Positions 1 to 10,945 are shown, counted from the stretch's first letter. The stretch: 64,000 nucleotides of DNA from Lepidostoma basale (GCA_022606425.2 JAHDVF020000010.1:1426001-1490000), one strand, 5' to 3'. The notes: a model not told the origin generated them from the letters alone. Translations and numbers: made by a program.

Positions 1-345
1 TCCCACCACCACCCGAGACTGTTATAGGACGCAGCGACGCCCTTTCGTCAGTCTCACTGCACTATCTAGGCCTGTTCCTTGTCCATCCGGGACTTACGTT
101 AATTTAATTTAGCATTTTCTTGTCATCAATCAAAAGGATGACAGACCACATTTAATCTATTCTTTTAACCTTATATATCTCCAGCGCGGCCTCACATCTC
201 TTTATTATTAAATAAAATCAGAAGTAAATATTATATAAAACACACCTTAAATTAGTAAAAAAAACACAATAAATTATATAAAACACACATTAATACACAA
301 TACACAATAGAACAAATATATAACAAACTAAATTTTAAAACAGGT
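1..345 (-). repeat. Interspersed repeat copy 1, probably a LINE 3' end
   Basis: The sequence is nearly identical to 35628-35995 in the same orientation. A diverged relative at 34440-34960 shares the block with the GACTGTTATAGG-like and GGGACTTACGTTAA motifs. The relative has a poly-T at its left edge, which suggests a minus-strand retroelement 3' region with a poly-A tail. No coding potential was recognised. The copy runs off the left edge of the window. Confidence 0.6.
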
Positions 346-779
346 AGAAGATGGTGAATGAGGGAGGCGGGAAAATGTTAAGTAAGAATGAATAAATTGG
401 GATGGTTGTAAAACTTATGTAAACAAGCAAAAAAAATGGATATATTTCAATCATAATCGATTACTATTAAAGGAGTCTCAAAAGGGACTGAATCCCATTG
501 GACGCCATCCAGGACAGTCCTGGAGACGCTATACAAGAAGAGTAGACACCAAATAAATGGGAAAAGTCTAGGAAGACTTAGATAATCGATTGCTATTAAG
601 ATTGAATTTTTACATACCACTTCGTAAAAAAACATCGAGCAGTTCTTGATTTCTCCGCGATCTGGCATAACCACAAAGCCAACGGCCTGTCGTTGATATT
701 TCCCTTCAGCGAAGTGCCTCTCACCGCAGCTGTGAAAAATGCCACAAAATAAACATTGATATTCTTTTCACTCACCCAA

Positions 780-1010
780 TCCATTCATTAAATATTGTGG
801 TCGCTAATTAACGAGAGTGGTTCGGTCGACACTTCCCGGGCCGCAGCCGGCATGGAGCCGGCCCTGGCGATCAGTTTAAATTTTTATTCCAATATTATGT
901 AATGCGGTTACTGGCTGTTAATTAATTCAAATTGACACGTGGTTTTGTTTTTTTCGTTCCGCTTTTAAATTAATGAGAAAACATTCGAATGATTGTGGTG
1001 TAGTTAATTA
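780..1010. promoter_or_regulatory. Candidate cis-regulatory island with RUNX-type motifs
   Basis: This GC-enriched, apparently single-copy patch lies in AT-rich repeats. Runt-site matches (TGYGGT) are visible as TGTGGTC at 796-802, TGCGGTT at 903-909 and TGTGGT at 994-999. TAATTA-type homeodomain-like sites are interspersed. Autoregulation by the downstream RUNX gene is only an inference, since short motifs arise often by chance. Confidence 0.25.
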
Positions 1011-1043
1011 CACATGAAACTGTCTGAGGTGAATTGTAAATGA

Positions 1044-1565
1044 TTTAATTAATACATAATTCTTACTTACTCGAATAACATAAACGATCTGCTTATATTC
1101 TTCTAATAAGTCTAATGTTTTTACTGTGGCGAACGTCCAACGTGAATAGAGTTTGAAGTTTAATTTTTTTATTTCACTAGTTACTTAATTATTGTGACAT
1201 ACAACATACAAAACAATTTATTTATTTAAACATCAAATGGAACTGCCAATCAGAATAAACACAAATTATAAAAGAAAACACAATTGGACTCACATGAAAA
1301 ATGATTTAATACATAATTCTTACTTACTCGAATAACATAAACGATCTGCTTATATTCTTCTAATAAGTCTAATGTTTTTACTGTAATCTCGTGGCGAACA
1401 TCCAACATGTTTGTTTGAAGTTTGATTATTTTATTTCACAAGTTGCTTAATTATTGTGACATACAACATACAAAACAATTTAACTTCTGTAAAAATCAAA
1501 TTGAACTGCCAATCAGAATAAACACAAGTTATATAAGAAAACACAATTTTACTCACATGAAAAAT
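1044..1565. repeat. Two-copy tandem duplication, period about 257 bp
   Basis: The block beginning TAATACATAATTCTTACTTA near 1050 recurs about 257 bp later near 1307, with small indels. Both copies end in an ACTCACATGAAAAATGAT-type junction. The 142-residue minus-strand ORF here is AT-rich and matches no family I know, so I do not call it a gene. Confidence 0.8.
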
Positions 1566-1569
1566 GATA

Positions 1570-2615
1570 TGCATTATTGTGCATAAATTAAAAGTCGATC
1601 TTATTTTCTCTTGAAACCATCTTGAATCGCACAACCTCCAATAGTACCACCACATGTTAAGTCTATGACGTATATAAAGTACCATCTTTTGATAAAATTT
1701 ATAACTATTCACGAAATTAACAAACACGCTGCCCACTTCACGACGCAAGTCCGTGAAAAATATTGTGAAATTTTCTATGAAAGAATGTGACAATTTGGAT
1801 ATAATTTGAGTTATTTCATAAAGATCCAGTGCAGGTGAGTAAAATTTACTTAGTTTCAAACAATCATTTATTTGGCAACTATAATTTCGTATTATTGTTT
1901 TGTAATTATAAGTACCTATTTAGTTTTCTATATTCATGGTTAGAATAACACTTTGTGTAAGATAGAATCCACGAGTTCTGAATTACACTCAAGTAAGTAT
2001 AACAAGCAAAACAATTAGTTTTTATTTTAGAATTTGTAGATATTTAGCGTGAAGATAAGGCAATAAGAAACCTTGATTACATAAGAATTAATGAAAATTA
2101 TATATGTATTTAAGAATGCAACCATCGCATCGGTTTAAACAAGCCCTGTCGCAAATACGACATTCCCAGAGCCAACATTTATACGCCATTTGCAAATCAA
2201 AGTAAAAGTGTGTAGATTCGAAATTCCTTGCAAAAAACTGAATGACAGTAGAAGAACTGGTGAAACACATTTTATAATTCAAAGAATGTTATTTTGAACT
2301 TAAAATATTAGATGACCAGGAAACTAATAACCAGCAAAAAACCAACTTTAATGTTTTGTCAAGAAACTTGCCTATTGTGTAATATTAGTCTATGCTAATA
2401 GGTCTATAGGACCACATCTCAAATAATAATGTATAGGATGGTTATTCAATGATGTTTGGTAAAATTTGTTTTAATAGCATTATTAAGTGATTAAGTGTTT
2501 CTAGTAGCAATCACTTTACAGTGTCGTCATTTTAACGTTAATCTTATCGTGGGTCCATCTTAAAATAAGTTCAGTGCAATAACGTATAATGATAATAAAA
2601 GACAAAGATTTTTAA
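1570..2615. other. No gene recognised
   Basis: AT-rich DNA. The short ORFs are low complexity and show no known motif. No transposon terminus is evident. Confidence 0.6.
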
Positions 2616-2784
2616 CTGTTTAATTAAAACACTGTTATATAATATCACAATTTGATTTAATTTCTTATGAAATTGTCGCAACAGCTGTTTCGATAACCAA
2701 TGTTATCATCAGGTGTTACAATCAACTCTGATTGTAACCAATGTTAATATCAACAGGTGTTACAATCAATGTTAATTGTAACAC

Positions 2785-2820
2785 CTGATGATGATAACAT
2801 TGGTTAGCGAAACAACTGTT
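2785..2820 (+). ncRNA. Hammerhead-like motif, family HHR-A
   Basis: The order is CTGATGAT, a stem-loop (GATAAC/GTTAGC, one mismatch), GAAAC, AACTG, TT. It resembles a hammerhead core with a very short stem III. An inverted partner lies at about 2689-2713, and a duplicate copy is at 3191-3226. Cleavage activity cannot be judged from sequence. Confidence 0.4.
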
Positions 2821-2857
2821 GCCACAATTTCATGACACATAACAACAACAACAAACC

Positions 2858-3095
2858 ATCACGCCGTTTCCCCGCAGGGATAGGCAGAGAGAATGGACCG
2901 CCACACTACTCTATCCTGGCACACCTCTCTAGCTTCCTCCACATTCATACATCGAGTCATACACGCGCGTCGATTCTTCCGGCTTCTGACATGACCAATA
3001 TTTGATTAATCTGGTCATGCCATGTTTTCCTCGGTCTACCTCGACTCCTTACTCCATTTACATTGTTAACGTATACTTTTTTAACCATTCTTTCT
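2858..3095 (-). mobile_element. LINE-A 3' fragment
   Basis: The minus strand encodes the C-terminal block ending ...VWRSILSAYP.GETA, which is shared by about twenty copies in the window. It is 5'-truncated where the tandem repeat boundary falls. Confidence 0.75.
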
Positions 3096-3262
3096 TCGAT
3101 AACCAATGTTATCATCAGGTGTTACAGTCAAATCTGATTGTAACCAATGTTAATATCAACAGGTGTTACAATCAATGTTAATTGTAACACCTGATGATGA
3201 TAACATTGGTTAGCGAAACAACTGTTGCCACAATTTCATGACACATAACAACAACAACAAAC

Positions 3263-3543
3263 CATCACGCCGTTTCCCCGCAGGGATAGGCAGAGAGAAT
3301 GGACCGCCACACTACTCTATCCTGGCACACCTCTCTAGCTTCCTCCACATTCATACATCGAGTCATACACGCGCGTCGATTCTTCCGGCTTCTGACATGA
3401 CCAACTTGTAATATTTGATTAATCTGGTCATGCCATGTTTTCCTCAGTCTACCTCGACTCCTTACTCCATTTACATTGTTAACGTATACTTTTTTAACCA
3501 TTCTTTCTTCATCCATGCACTCACCTTTCATAATTTTGTTCAT
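3263..3543 (-). mobile_element. LINE-A C-terminal ORF fragment (92 aa)
   Basis: The open frame reads MNKIMKGECMDEERMVKKVY, then RKTWHDQINQIL, GHVRSRKNRRACM and VWRSILSAYPCGETA. This is the extreme C-terminus found downstream of the reverse transcriptase in RTE-like non-LTR retrotransposons. The RWFGHMERM segment is deleted. It is a truncated, inactive fragment. Confidence 0.75.
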
Positions 3544-3599
3544 AATTCATGACACATTAAATGAAATTGTGATATTACATAACAGTGTTTTAATTCAAC

Positions 3600-3850
3600 A
3601 GTTTCCTTTTTGTCCTGTCACACCTCCGTGGTGGATAGGGCCTCTATAAGGAACCTTCTCCACCCGACTCTATCGCATGCCTGATGCCTAACATCATTCC
3701 AAGTGAGGCCTGCCGCCTTAACCTCGTCCTGCCGGGCTCCTCTCCAGGTGGCTCTAGGTCTGCCTCGCTTTGAATATTGAGCGAAGGCACCTATTTATAA
3801 ACACCTCGAGTTTTCAAATAACGTCCGCGGTAGATTTCCAAGTCTCACAT
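3600..3850 (-). mobile_element. LINE-G 3' fragment
   Basis: The minus strand resembles the copy at 39255-39430 (+). Both carry a GRPRATWR-like motif followed by a tryptophan-rich stretch ending in a GGVTGQ-like terminus. It is a degenerate non-LTR retrotransposon C-terminus with no intact ORF. Confidence 0.55.
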
Positions 3851-4099
3851 CCGTGCAGCAGTTATAATTAATAATGTACTGCAATATAGTTAAACAGTTA
3901 ATATTGATGAAATATCAAAGCGTTTCCGCCAAAACAATAGATTATCTAAAGACAAAGATATTTGAATCATCTAATATTAATATTGGGGTTAAGAAAATCG
4001 AATCACGACTTTTGTCTGAATTGTGCTGCTGTATGACTGTGAAACACGGACCATTGGCCAGAGTGAATGCAGACGTCTAACTGATTTTACAACGTGGTG

Positions 4100-4562
4100 A
4101 AGTGACGTTGCTTTGACGCATGATTTCGGTTATCCTTTTTTGAAAAAGGAATCAAGTTTTGTTTGCACTTTTGAATTTTTTTTTTTTTTTTATAATGAGC
4201 TCTCTTAAATTATGAAAATGCGTATAATATAGTTGAACTTCGTTATCTGACGAATAGTCTATAAATGTTATTAGATCGTCGAGATGTGATTTTACCACTG
4301 ATAACTTCATTTTTGTCAGTGTTGGTTCTTCTTCTTCGCTATCTTCACTTCCATCCTCGGCATTATGTCTCAAATTCTAGTGCTAGATATATGACGTGAT
4401 TATCATGGCCGCTAGTAATTGTTTACATGCGACGACACTTGAATTTAAGCATGTATAATATTATAATAACAGGAAGTTTTAATTTTTTTACATTTGACCG
4501 GATTTTTTGTCCGTTATATCCGAAGTTCGTTAAATAGAGGTCCGTTATATCGAGGTTTTACT
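4100..4562 (-). mobile_element. Internally deleted pogo/jerky-like DNA transposon
   Basis: The right edge reads inward as a TIR (AAAACCTCGATATAACGGAC) next to a TA. This is typical of jerky/Tigger-type elements of the Tc1-mariner group. A 73-aa minus ORF (4152-4373) carries an acidic run (DSEEEE) and a helix-rich C-terminus like the tail of those transposases. Only about 190 bp separate TIR and tail, so the HTH and catalytic core are deleted. The left TIR was not found. Confidence 0.55.
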
Positions 4563-4714
4563 ATATTATATAATAATAATAATAAATTGGATGATTTATA
4601 GAGCGCCATTTTTATGAATTAATCATCTCAAGGGCGCTGTAGCTCCATTTTATGAACTAGTTAAAGATAAACACTTTTACTAACTTTTACTTTTAAACTG
4701 TTCATTGTAAACAC

Positions 4715-4750
4715 CTGATGGTGCCAACATCGGTTGGCGAAACAGCTGTC
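4715..4750 (+). ncRNA. Hammerhead-like motif, family HHR-A (best-paired copy)
   Basis: CTGATG, then a six-pair stem GCCAAC/GUUGGC with a four-base loop, then GAAAC, AGCTG and TC. The near-universal GAAA and the GUC cleavage-type triplet are present. Position 9 reads G instead of A. Stem III is the palindrome CAGCTG, too short to close well in cis. Confidence 0.5.
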
Positions 4751-4829
4751 GCGACACTCTCAGTGAATAAAAAGAAATTGTGATATTATAACAGTGTTTT
4801 AAATTTTAACAGTAAAAATGTTAAGTATC

Positions 4830-5280
4830 ATAGTGTTTCGGTCAAAACAATAGACTATTTGATAAACATTTTAGTTAAAATAAACATTTTTGTTCAGAAT
4901 AAACATTTTGTTAAAAATAAACATTTAGTTAAATATAATTTTTTTGTTATAAATAACCATTTTTTGTTAAAAATAAACATTTTGTGTAAAATAAGCATTC
5001 ATGGTAAAAATGAACATTTTAAGTAGGTATCATAGTGTTTCGGCCAAAAGAATGGACTATTTGATAAACATTTTAGTTATAATAATATAAACATTTTTGT
5101 TCAGAATGAATTTTTTTTTTAAATAAACATTTAGTTTAATAGAATTTTTTTGTTAAAAATAAACATTTCGTTAAAACTAACAATTTTTTGTTAAAAAAAA
5201 ATAAGCATTTAGTTAAAAAAAATAAGCATTTATGCTAAAAAAAAATAACATTTTGTTCAAAATAAACAATTTGTATTTTA
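4830..5280. repeat. Degenerate array of AAATAAACATTTNGTTA units
   Basis: Unit AAATAAACATTTTGTTA, roughly 19-25 bp, recurs about fifteen times with indels. A few more units lie at 5765-5835. The array is interrupted by a second copy of the CATAGTGTTTCGG.CAAAA block (about 4828 and 5029), so a larger duplication is superimposed. Confidence 0.75.
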
Positions 5281-5283
5281 ATT

Positions 5284-5760
5284 GTATCTCAATAGAGACG
5301 AAGACGTAAACTGGAAACTGAACATGGTTGATCAAGGTGTTTACAGGACTTATGACCTGTCATTGGTTGGGTTAAGCGCACGCTTTATGTAATTACAACA
5401 TTCCCCATTCCACCTTTGTTATTGTGATCATGCATGACAAATTTTTTGGAAGATGTATATATACTTCAAAATCCATATTTATCTTCACGTGTCAGTTTCA
5501 GTCGGCCATCTATGTAGATTTGGTTGCACTTGTGAATTTTTTCAAGAATTAACCTATACAACCGACCCACTAACGCCATCTATGGAGAATGATTTTCGGC
5601 ATTTAGCAAACTACCTTATTTAACACAATGCGAAGGCTGTCGCCTAACATATTGTTAGAAGCCGCTAGGAGTATTATTCCATTCTATATGCCAAAGAATT
5701 TGACCAGAATATTTGAAGAACAAATATTTGTGAATGTATACTTATACCTGTATACAAATT
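5284..5760. repeat. MITE-H family, long form
   Basis: It opens with the terminal motif TTGTATCTCAATAGAGACGA and contains the conserved core GACTTATGACCTGTCATTGG. It continues through GCCATCTATG and AACGCCATCTATGGAGA. Relatives lie at 27712-27911, 36816-37052, 55740-56240 and 60478-60985. It has no coding content. Confidence 0.7.
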
Positions 5761-5984
5761 TGTTATAATAAACATTTTGTCAAAAACAAATATTTTGTTA
5801 AAAATATACCTACAATTTTGTTAAAAATAAAACACATCAACATTTGCATCAGGATTTGATCTAAACTCATTGTGCAAAACTGTCTTTAACAAAAATGTGT
5901 ATCAGCACACAATCTCTGTACGCTGTCGACATTAAAAACGTTCACAAATAAGATTACGATTATCGTAATAATCCGGCATAGTAT

Positions 5985-6185
5985 CAAAAATGTATTCCCT
6001 GTGAAAACCGTTATCGGCTATTATCGCTTCCTGGAAAGACGCCAGGAAGCGGCGCGCCGCCCGGGACCAATGGGGCGACCGGCCGCTGGCGGGGCAAGGG
6101 GCGCGGGGACTTCTTACCGCCGCGGGGGCGTGGCCGTCGGCGGCCGGCCCACCGCACCACGCCCAATAGGAAATTTTCTTCGTTG
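5985..6185. promoter_or_regulatory. GC-rich island, possible conserved noncoding element
   Basis: About 150 bp of very GC-rich DNA with many CpGs and two CCAAT boxes (GACCAATGGG, GCCCAATAGG) in AT-rich surroundings. Overlapping ORFs on both strands are composition artefacts. It could be a promoter or an upstream enhancer of the RUNX gene. No initiator or splice site is convincing. Confidence 0.25.
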
Positions 6186-6441
6186 CAAATTTTATCTTAA
6201 ATATCACATCAAGTTTTGTATTAAACATATTAAAAAGCAAACAAATTAATTTATCAACTCTATCGCACCAATTCGCAATGTTATTAAATGGAAATCTTGT
6301 AATTAAATGAAAACCTTTTGAAAAAAAATTTAATATATATTTTTTACAAATATAATAACATTTGCATTTCATTATTTAGAAGGTTATTTTTTATGATAAT
6401 CAAATGATTTTTCTGACATCTCTTGATGTAGGTAAGTTTAT

Positions 6442-6632
6442 TTTAAATAATAATCAAATAAAACGATGTTTTTTAACTACTTCCACTTTTGTCAATATTT
6501 TGACAGCGACCGGTTTCGCCAGGCTCGCTGGCATCGACAGAATGGTGAGTCTGTTAGTCTGTCGATGCCAGCGAGCCTGGCGAAACCGGTAAAGTGAAAG
6601 TAGTTTAAAAAAACATCGTTTTATTTGATGGT
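6442..6632. repeat. HHR-B head-to-head palindrome
   Basis: Perfect 32-bp arms at 6509-6540 and 6559-6590 flank an 18-bp spacer. Homology continues outward through a CACTTT..TAACTACTT flank to about 6455 and 6631. Each arm read toward the outside is CTGTCGAT, GCCAG-CGAGC-CTGGC, GAAAC, CGGT. This is a hammerhead-like core with one change (A6 to U). Confidence 0.8.
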
Positions 6633-6694
6633 TATTTTTTATGTTAACATTAGAAAATGGATTATAATAAATTGGCACAATCTAGATTTTATTG

Positions 6695-7030
6695 TTACAT
6701 AATTTTTTCGTTATTCTTCCTTGTTGTAGACCTATGTAGTATGTTCTCTAGAGTGTTGCTCCTCCTGTGAGGTAGACTCCCAGCTGTTCTTCCATCTTTT
6801 AGGAGGTCTTCCACGAGGACGAGTCTCATGAGGCTGATTATGCAATACAATATAGGGGAGTCTGGTGGTGTCCATTCTTTGAGCATGACAGTACCATTCA
6901 GTTTTTCGCTGTCTGCTCCATCTTATAATATCCTCAAATAAACTCATGAGAAATACGAATTTTTCCGAAGTTAAATAAATTATTATAATTTTGAACAAAT
7001 AATGAAAAATATCAATTATATTCATATTTG
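6695..7030 (-). mobile_element. LINE-E C-terminal fragment
   Basis: The minus frame reads RWSRQRKTEWYCHAQRMD, then RLPYIVLHNQP and RGRPPKRWKNSW. This is the RMD...RPPKRW layout of an RTE-like C-terminus, also seen at 31806-32502 and 44005-44310. It is 5'-truncated. Confidence 0.65.
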
Positions 7031-7160
7031 GCTTATTGTTACGTGTGAAAATTATTATTTTTCCAACAATTTTTTTTTAAGTCCAATTTAAAAAACAAAA
7101 ACATACTAAATTTTTCTTAACAATATACCTACATTTAGTATTATTCTGCTTGATTCACTG

Positions 7161-7195
7161 ACCGGTATCGGCAGTTCGCTCCCATCTTCTGGTCT
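7161..7195 (-). ncRNA. Hammerhead-like motif, family HHR-C
   Basis: The minus strand reads CCAGAAGAT, a short GC stem, CCGATACCGGT. GAAA has mutated to GATA, so this copy is probably dead. The flank runs to a TAAACCTAAATATATTGTGT-like tail. Confidence 0.35.
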
Positions 7196-7339
7196 ACAAA
7201 TCTATGAAATCTGTCGGAACTAAAGAACAAGTGGAATAAACCTAAATATATTGTGTATTATAAATCACAATGGATTTTATTGATTTATCTTAATAATAAT
7301 TCTTATTATTAATGAGATTTTAATGTTCAATGTTTTGCA

Positions 7340-7545
7340 TGTGTTTCGCGAAGACCAGAGCAATCAAGACCCTGTACCCGTCAAGACCAACTGGAGCAAG
7401 ACCACTAAGAAGATCTACACAGAGTCTAGTGGATAATGTTCTGGCTGATCTAGCTAGGTTGGGCGGTAGGAACTGCTGAGAGCGAATGGCACAGGATCAA
7501 GGAGCTTGCAATAGAAACATCAATGAGGCTAAAACTCTTCAAGAG
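7340..7545 (+). mobile_element. RTE-like LINE 3' fragment
   Basis: The plus strand encodes a degenerate RPTGARPLRRSTQSLVDN-type segment, then a W.R.AQDR-like region. These are hallmarks of an RTE C-terminus. The exact family differs from LINE-A. Confidence 0.5.
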
Positions 7546-7629
7546 TAATTTATTTAAGTAATTTTTCGTATTATTGGGCAAATTAATTTAAAAAAATTTA
7601 AATAATAATAATAATGATTAGTTATTGGA

Positions 7630-8140
7630 AACAAGAATTTATCAATGAAAGCGAAAACGGTCGTTTACAATGGAGTTCTGGTACCAACCCTAATGTATGG
7701 AAGCGAAGCATGGAACTGGCAGAAGAAGGATCTGAGCAGAATAAGATCCCTTAGACGTATGTGTAATAGAACGATTTACGACAGAATCTCAAATGCTGAT
7801 ATAAGAAAGGAATGTAGAGCGGAAAAAGGTATTATGAACAAAATTATGAAAGGATCGCTGCGTTGCTTGGTTCGGACATATGAGCGCGAGGATGGAGAAA
7901 GAATGGTTAAGAAAGTATACGTTAATGATGTAAATGGAGTACGGAGTCGAGACGGAAAACATGGCATGACCAAATTAATCAAATTTTAAAGGTTGGTCAT
8001 GTTAGAAGTCGGAAGAATCGACGTGCGTGTATGACTCATTGTATGAATGTGGAGGAACCTAGAGAGGTTTGCCAGGATAGAGTAGTGTGGCGGTCCATTC
8101 TCTCTGCCTGCCGGGGAAACGGCGTGTTGGTTTGTTTGTT
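7630..8140 (+). mobile_element. LINE-A 3' end, plus strand
   Basis: The translation shows KAKTVVYNGVLVPTLMYGSE, WNWQKKD, RSLRRMC.RTIYDRISNADI, KIMKGSLR and RMVKKVYVNDVNGVRSR. A frameshift near 7980 precedes NQILKVGHVRSRKNRRACM. One deletion removes the INAVEM codons. This is an inactive relic covering roughly the last 170 codons. Confidence 0.75.
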
Positions 8141-8291
8141 TTTTCTATATTCACCATTAACTTTGTGTTTTTTTCTTTATTGATTTCAAAATACATTATT
8201 AAGATCCTTGCTGATGATTATCTCAAGGAAATTTCTAGTTGTTTTAAAATTCAACTTCTGTATTTTTGTATTAACCTTTAACTAAAAACCT

Positions 8292-8425
8292 GTGATATTT
8301 AAATATATTGTACAATCTCCAATGTGATAAAAAAAATCACTCAAGAGTTCATTATTATGAGGATGGATCCGGGTTATGTCCAGGCTTGAACCCAAATCCC
8401 ACGAATCAAGAGCCAAGAGTTCTTC
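8292..8425 (-). mobile_element. SINE-S1, diverged copy
   Basis: The minus strand carries CTCTTGGCTCTTGATTC, then B-box-like GGGTTCAAGCCTGG, then the S1 body (CATCCTCATAATAATGA...GGAGATTGTA). It matches copies at 41770-41957 and 49984-50141 but is more diverged. Confidence 0.6.
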
Positions 8426-8946
8426 GATATATCCGTGATCGTTATGATCTATAACGTATATTCCCGAGATGTTCTGATTTGTATTAACACTATCAAAAAA
8501 GTAACACTTAATTCATAAAACTTTATTGATTATTATTATATGTGATTCAACGGTCTTTCGTGGAATAATGTTTGGGTATTTTATAAGTTTTAATATAAAT
8601 AATTGTAGGATTTATGATTCTTGGTATAACAAGGCCGACTGGGCTCGATGAGTGAACCGGGATACTAAGGTGCGGGTCGCAGTCCCATAGCCGCCTAATA
8701 AGGACCCATAAAACACTCTCGCCCGAACCCTTTGCACAATGTTTCCTGTTAGGGCTAGGATCTATGGTCGATAATGACTATAGGACCCGTATAATTTCGT
8801 GAAAGAAAAAATCAGTTCCTACGTATCATTTCGAATTAATATAAACCTACATTTTTTAAATTATGTAAGAACACTTCACAAAGTACATTTTAGAACACAA
8901 TTTAATCAACTTGTTATTTTATTCGTAACGAACTTACTAACTAAAT

Positions 8947-9600
8947 AATGGACAGCCACACTTTTCTTTCCTGACATACTTCTCTCGCTTCATCAACTTT
9001 CATACATCGTGTTATGCACGCACGTCGACTTATCCGACTCTTAATGTGAGAGACATTCAATATTTGATTTATTTAATCTTGTCACGATTTCCTCGGTCTT
9101 CCTCTATGTCTAGTTTCATTTACATCACTATACTATTTTTACCATTATTTTTTATTTATTATTTCTGTGTCCAAATCATCTTAATGATCCTTTCATTATT
9201 TTATTCATAACACTATCATTCGCACCGCATTCACTTTTTATATTTATACACATTCATCTAAGTGATCTTATCTCTACTGATTTTTTTTTCTTCTAATTAT
9301 TTAGAAAAGGAACATAAATTAATAAAACTAACTAACTAGCTAACCATCACGCCGTCTCCCCGAAGGGGTAGGCAGAAAGAATGGACTGCCACACCTTTCT
9401 TTCCTGACATATTTCTCTCGCTTCCTCAACATTCATACATCGTGTCATGCACGCGCGTCGATTTCTCTGACTCCTCACATGGCCGACATTCAATATTTGA
9501 TTTATTTGATCGTGCCACGTTTTCCTCGGTCTTCCTCTATTTCTGGTACCATTTACATCATTAACATATAATTTTTATACCATTCTTTCTTCATTCACTA
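8947..9600 (-). mobile_element. Two adjacent LINE-A 3' fragments
   Basis: The first copy (8947-9290) lacks its tail and is heavily mutated. The second (9325-9600) begins with a tail AACTAACTAACTAG and reads minus through GETA, CMNVEESREICQ-like codons and KTWHDQINQI. Both are 5'-truncated. Confidence 0.7.
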
Positions 9601-10082
9601 ATAAGAAGAAAGAACACGTTAATTTTTTTTATACTTATTTATTTAAATATAAAAAAATTACATATTTCTTACAACTAGTATGTGACATTTTAGTACATAA
9701 TAGTTAAATGTATAATGAAAACAAATTAAAAAAAAAACAAATGAATAAATTTAACAACAAAATATTAACAGAGTCTTTCGTGACTAGCTAAAAGCTATTA
9801 AATACTTTCAAACCCTTGTAAAAAAAACTTTACAGAATCCCTTGATAATGTTCTATTAATTCTAAAATTTGTATTGCTTCTCGTTGGGTGCCCATGTATT
9901 GAATAATTGTAAGCAACCTGGTCACACAAATATTTTGTTACTTGTTAATAATAATGTTACTTTTTAATAGTTACTCTGATTTTCTATAAGTTTTATTACA
10001 ATTTATAGGAATCAAATGTTTCGTCTTTCTAAGGCATAATGGACGTCCCCCTGCCTGCTGGACCGACGATGTTATAAGGATT

Positions 10083-10415
10083 GCTGGACCTGGATAGATG
10101 AGAGTGGCGATGGATAGGTGGCGTGCTTTGGGAGAGGTCCACGTTCAGCAGTGGACGACAGACACCCGATAAAAGAAGTAAGTGAAAACATTATCAAATT
10201 AAAAGCCGTGGAAGACCAAGAAAAACATTGCATGATCATATTAATCAAATACTGTAAGGCGGCCACATTTGAAATCGGAAAAATATCGATGCGCGTGCAA
10301 GTTACGATGTATGAATGTAGAGGAATCTTGAGTGGCATGTCAGGACAGAGCAGTATGGTGATCCATCCTCTGTGCCTTTCCCTCTGGGGAAACGCAATGA
10401 TGGTAAGTTAGTTAG
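10083..10415 (+). mobile_element. Chimeric LINE relic
   Basis: The 5' part (about 10083-10165) ends with the CAGCAGTGGACGACAGAC motif of LINE-B. From 10205 the sequence is a degenerate LINE-A C-terminus, ending GCAATGATGGTAAGTTAGTTAG. LINE-A probably joined a truncated LINE-B. Confidence 0.6.
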
Positions 10416-10619
10416 TTTTAATTATTTAATAGAGAGTTTTACATCATTGTTCTAGAAACAATAAATGAATGAATGAAAATAGGCACTAAGTACCAAAAAA
10501 TATATATAAAAAACTATGTAGGTATGCAGTTTTGTTTTATATGACATATAGAACGAAACTGCATACTCAGTTTTTTTTTTGGTACTTAATGCCTATTTTA
10601 TTGCAACCATTCAAATAGT

Positions 10620-10745
10620 TAATAACACTTTAAATACTGAATTATGATATCTTTGAGTACATTTAATAATGCCTTAGACAGGCGAAGCATGTCATTCAAA
10701 TTACATTTAATAAAACTTCTAAAAAACAGACGTTCTCGTTCGTAT
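10620..10745 (+). repeat. HHR-D terminal repeat
   Basis: TTTAATAATGCCTTAGACAGGCGAAGCATGTCATTC is represented here in split form: stem GCCTTAGACAGGC, then GAAGC (core mutated), ATGTC. The usual tail AATAAAACTTCTAAAAAACA and TTCGTATTAATTATTTAATA follow. Confidence 0.6.
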
Positions 10746-10839
10746 TAATTATTTAATATGCAGTTTTACTTTGTTTTCACTAAAGTATGTTTTATAAATA
10801 TAAACAAATGAAGTAATTTATATACGTTGATGGAAGTTC

Positions 10840-10945
10840 ATTTTAAATAATAATTAAATAAAAAGGATATTTTTTAACTACTTAAACTTTTGTCTTTATT
10901 TAGACAGCGACCGGTTTCGCCAGGTTCGCAGGCATCGACAGACTG
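10840..10945 (-). repeat. HHR-B terminal repeat
   Basis: The flank TTTTTTAACTACTT..ACTTTTGTCT leads to GACAGCGACCGGTTTCGCC and the stem-loop. It is a single arm only. The loop side carries a GGTTCGCAGG change. Confidence 0.6.

Larger units (their letters stand above)
2620..3590. repeat. Tandem duplication (about 405 bp) of a ribozyme-end plus LINE-A unit
   Basis: A unit holding an HHR-A palindrome followed by a minus-strand LINE-A fragment occurs twice. The anchor ATAACCAATGTTATCATCAG is near 2696 and again near 3101. The repeat boundary lies inside LINE-A, after its TTAACCATTCTTTCTTC motif. The outer flanks (AAACACTGTTATATAATATC and its complement near 3570-3590) are an inverted pair, so the duplication occurred inside one larger inverted structure. 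Confidence 0.8.

Noticed and set aside
1431..1859. 142-aa minus-strand ORF
   Set aside because: It lies partly in a tandem duplication, is AT-driven in composition, and has no family resemblance.
2785..2820. Claim that HHR-A copies are active ribozymes
   Set aside because: Stem I pairing next to the core is weak in the copies I examined and several have core substitutions; only a structural resemblance is claimed.
8630..8710. tRNA-like or SINE head (TGGGCTCGATGAG, GGGTCGCAGTCCC)
   Set aside because: The boxes are weak and there is no second copy in the window, so it is not supportable as a feature.
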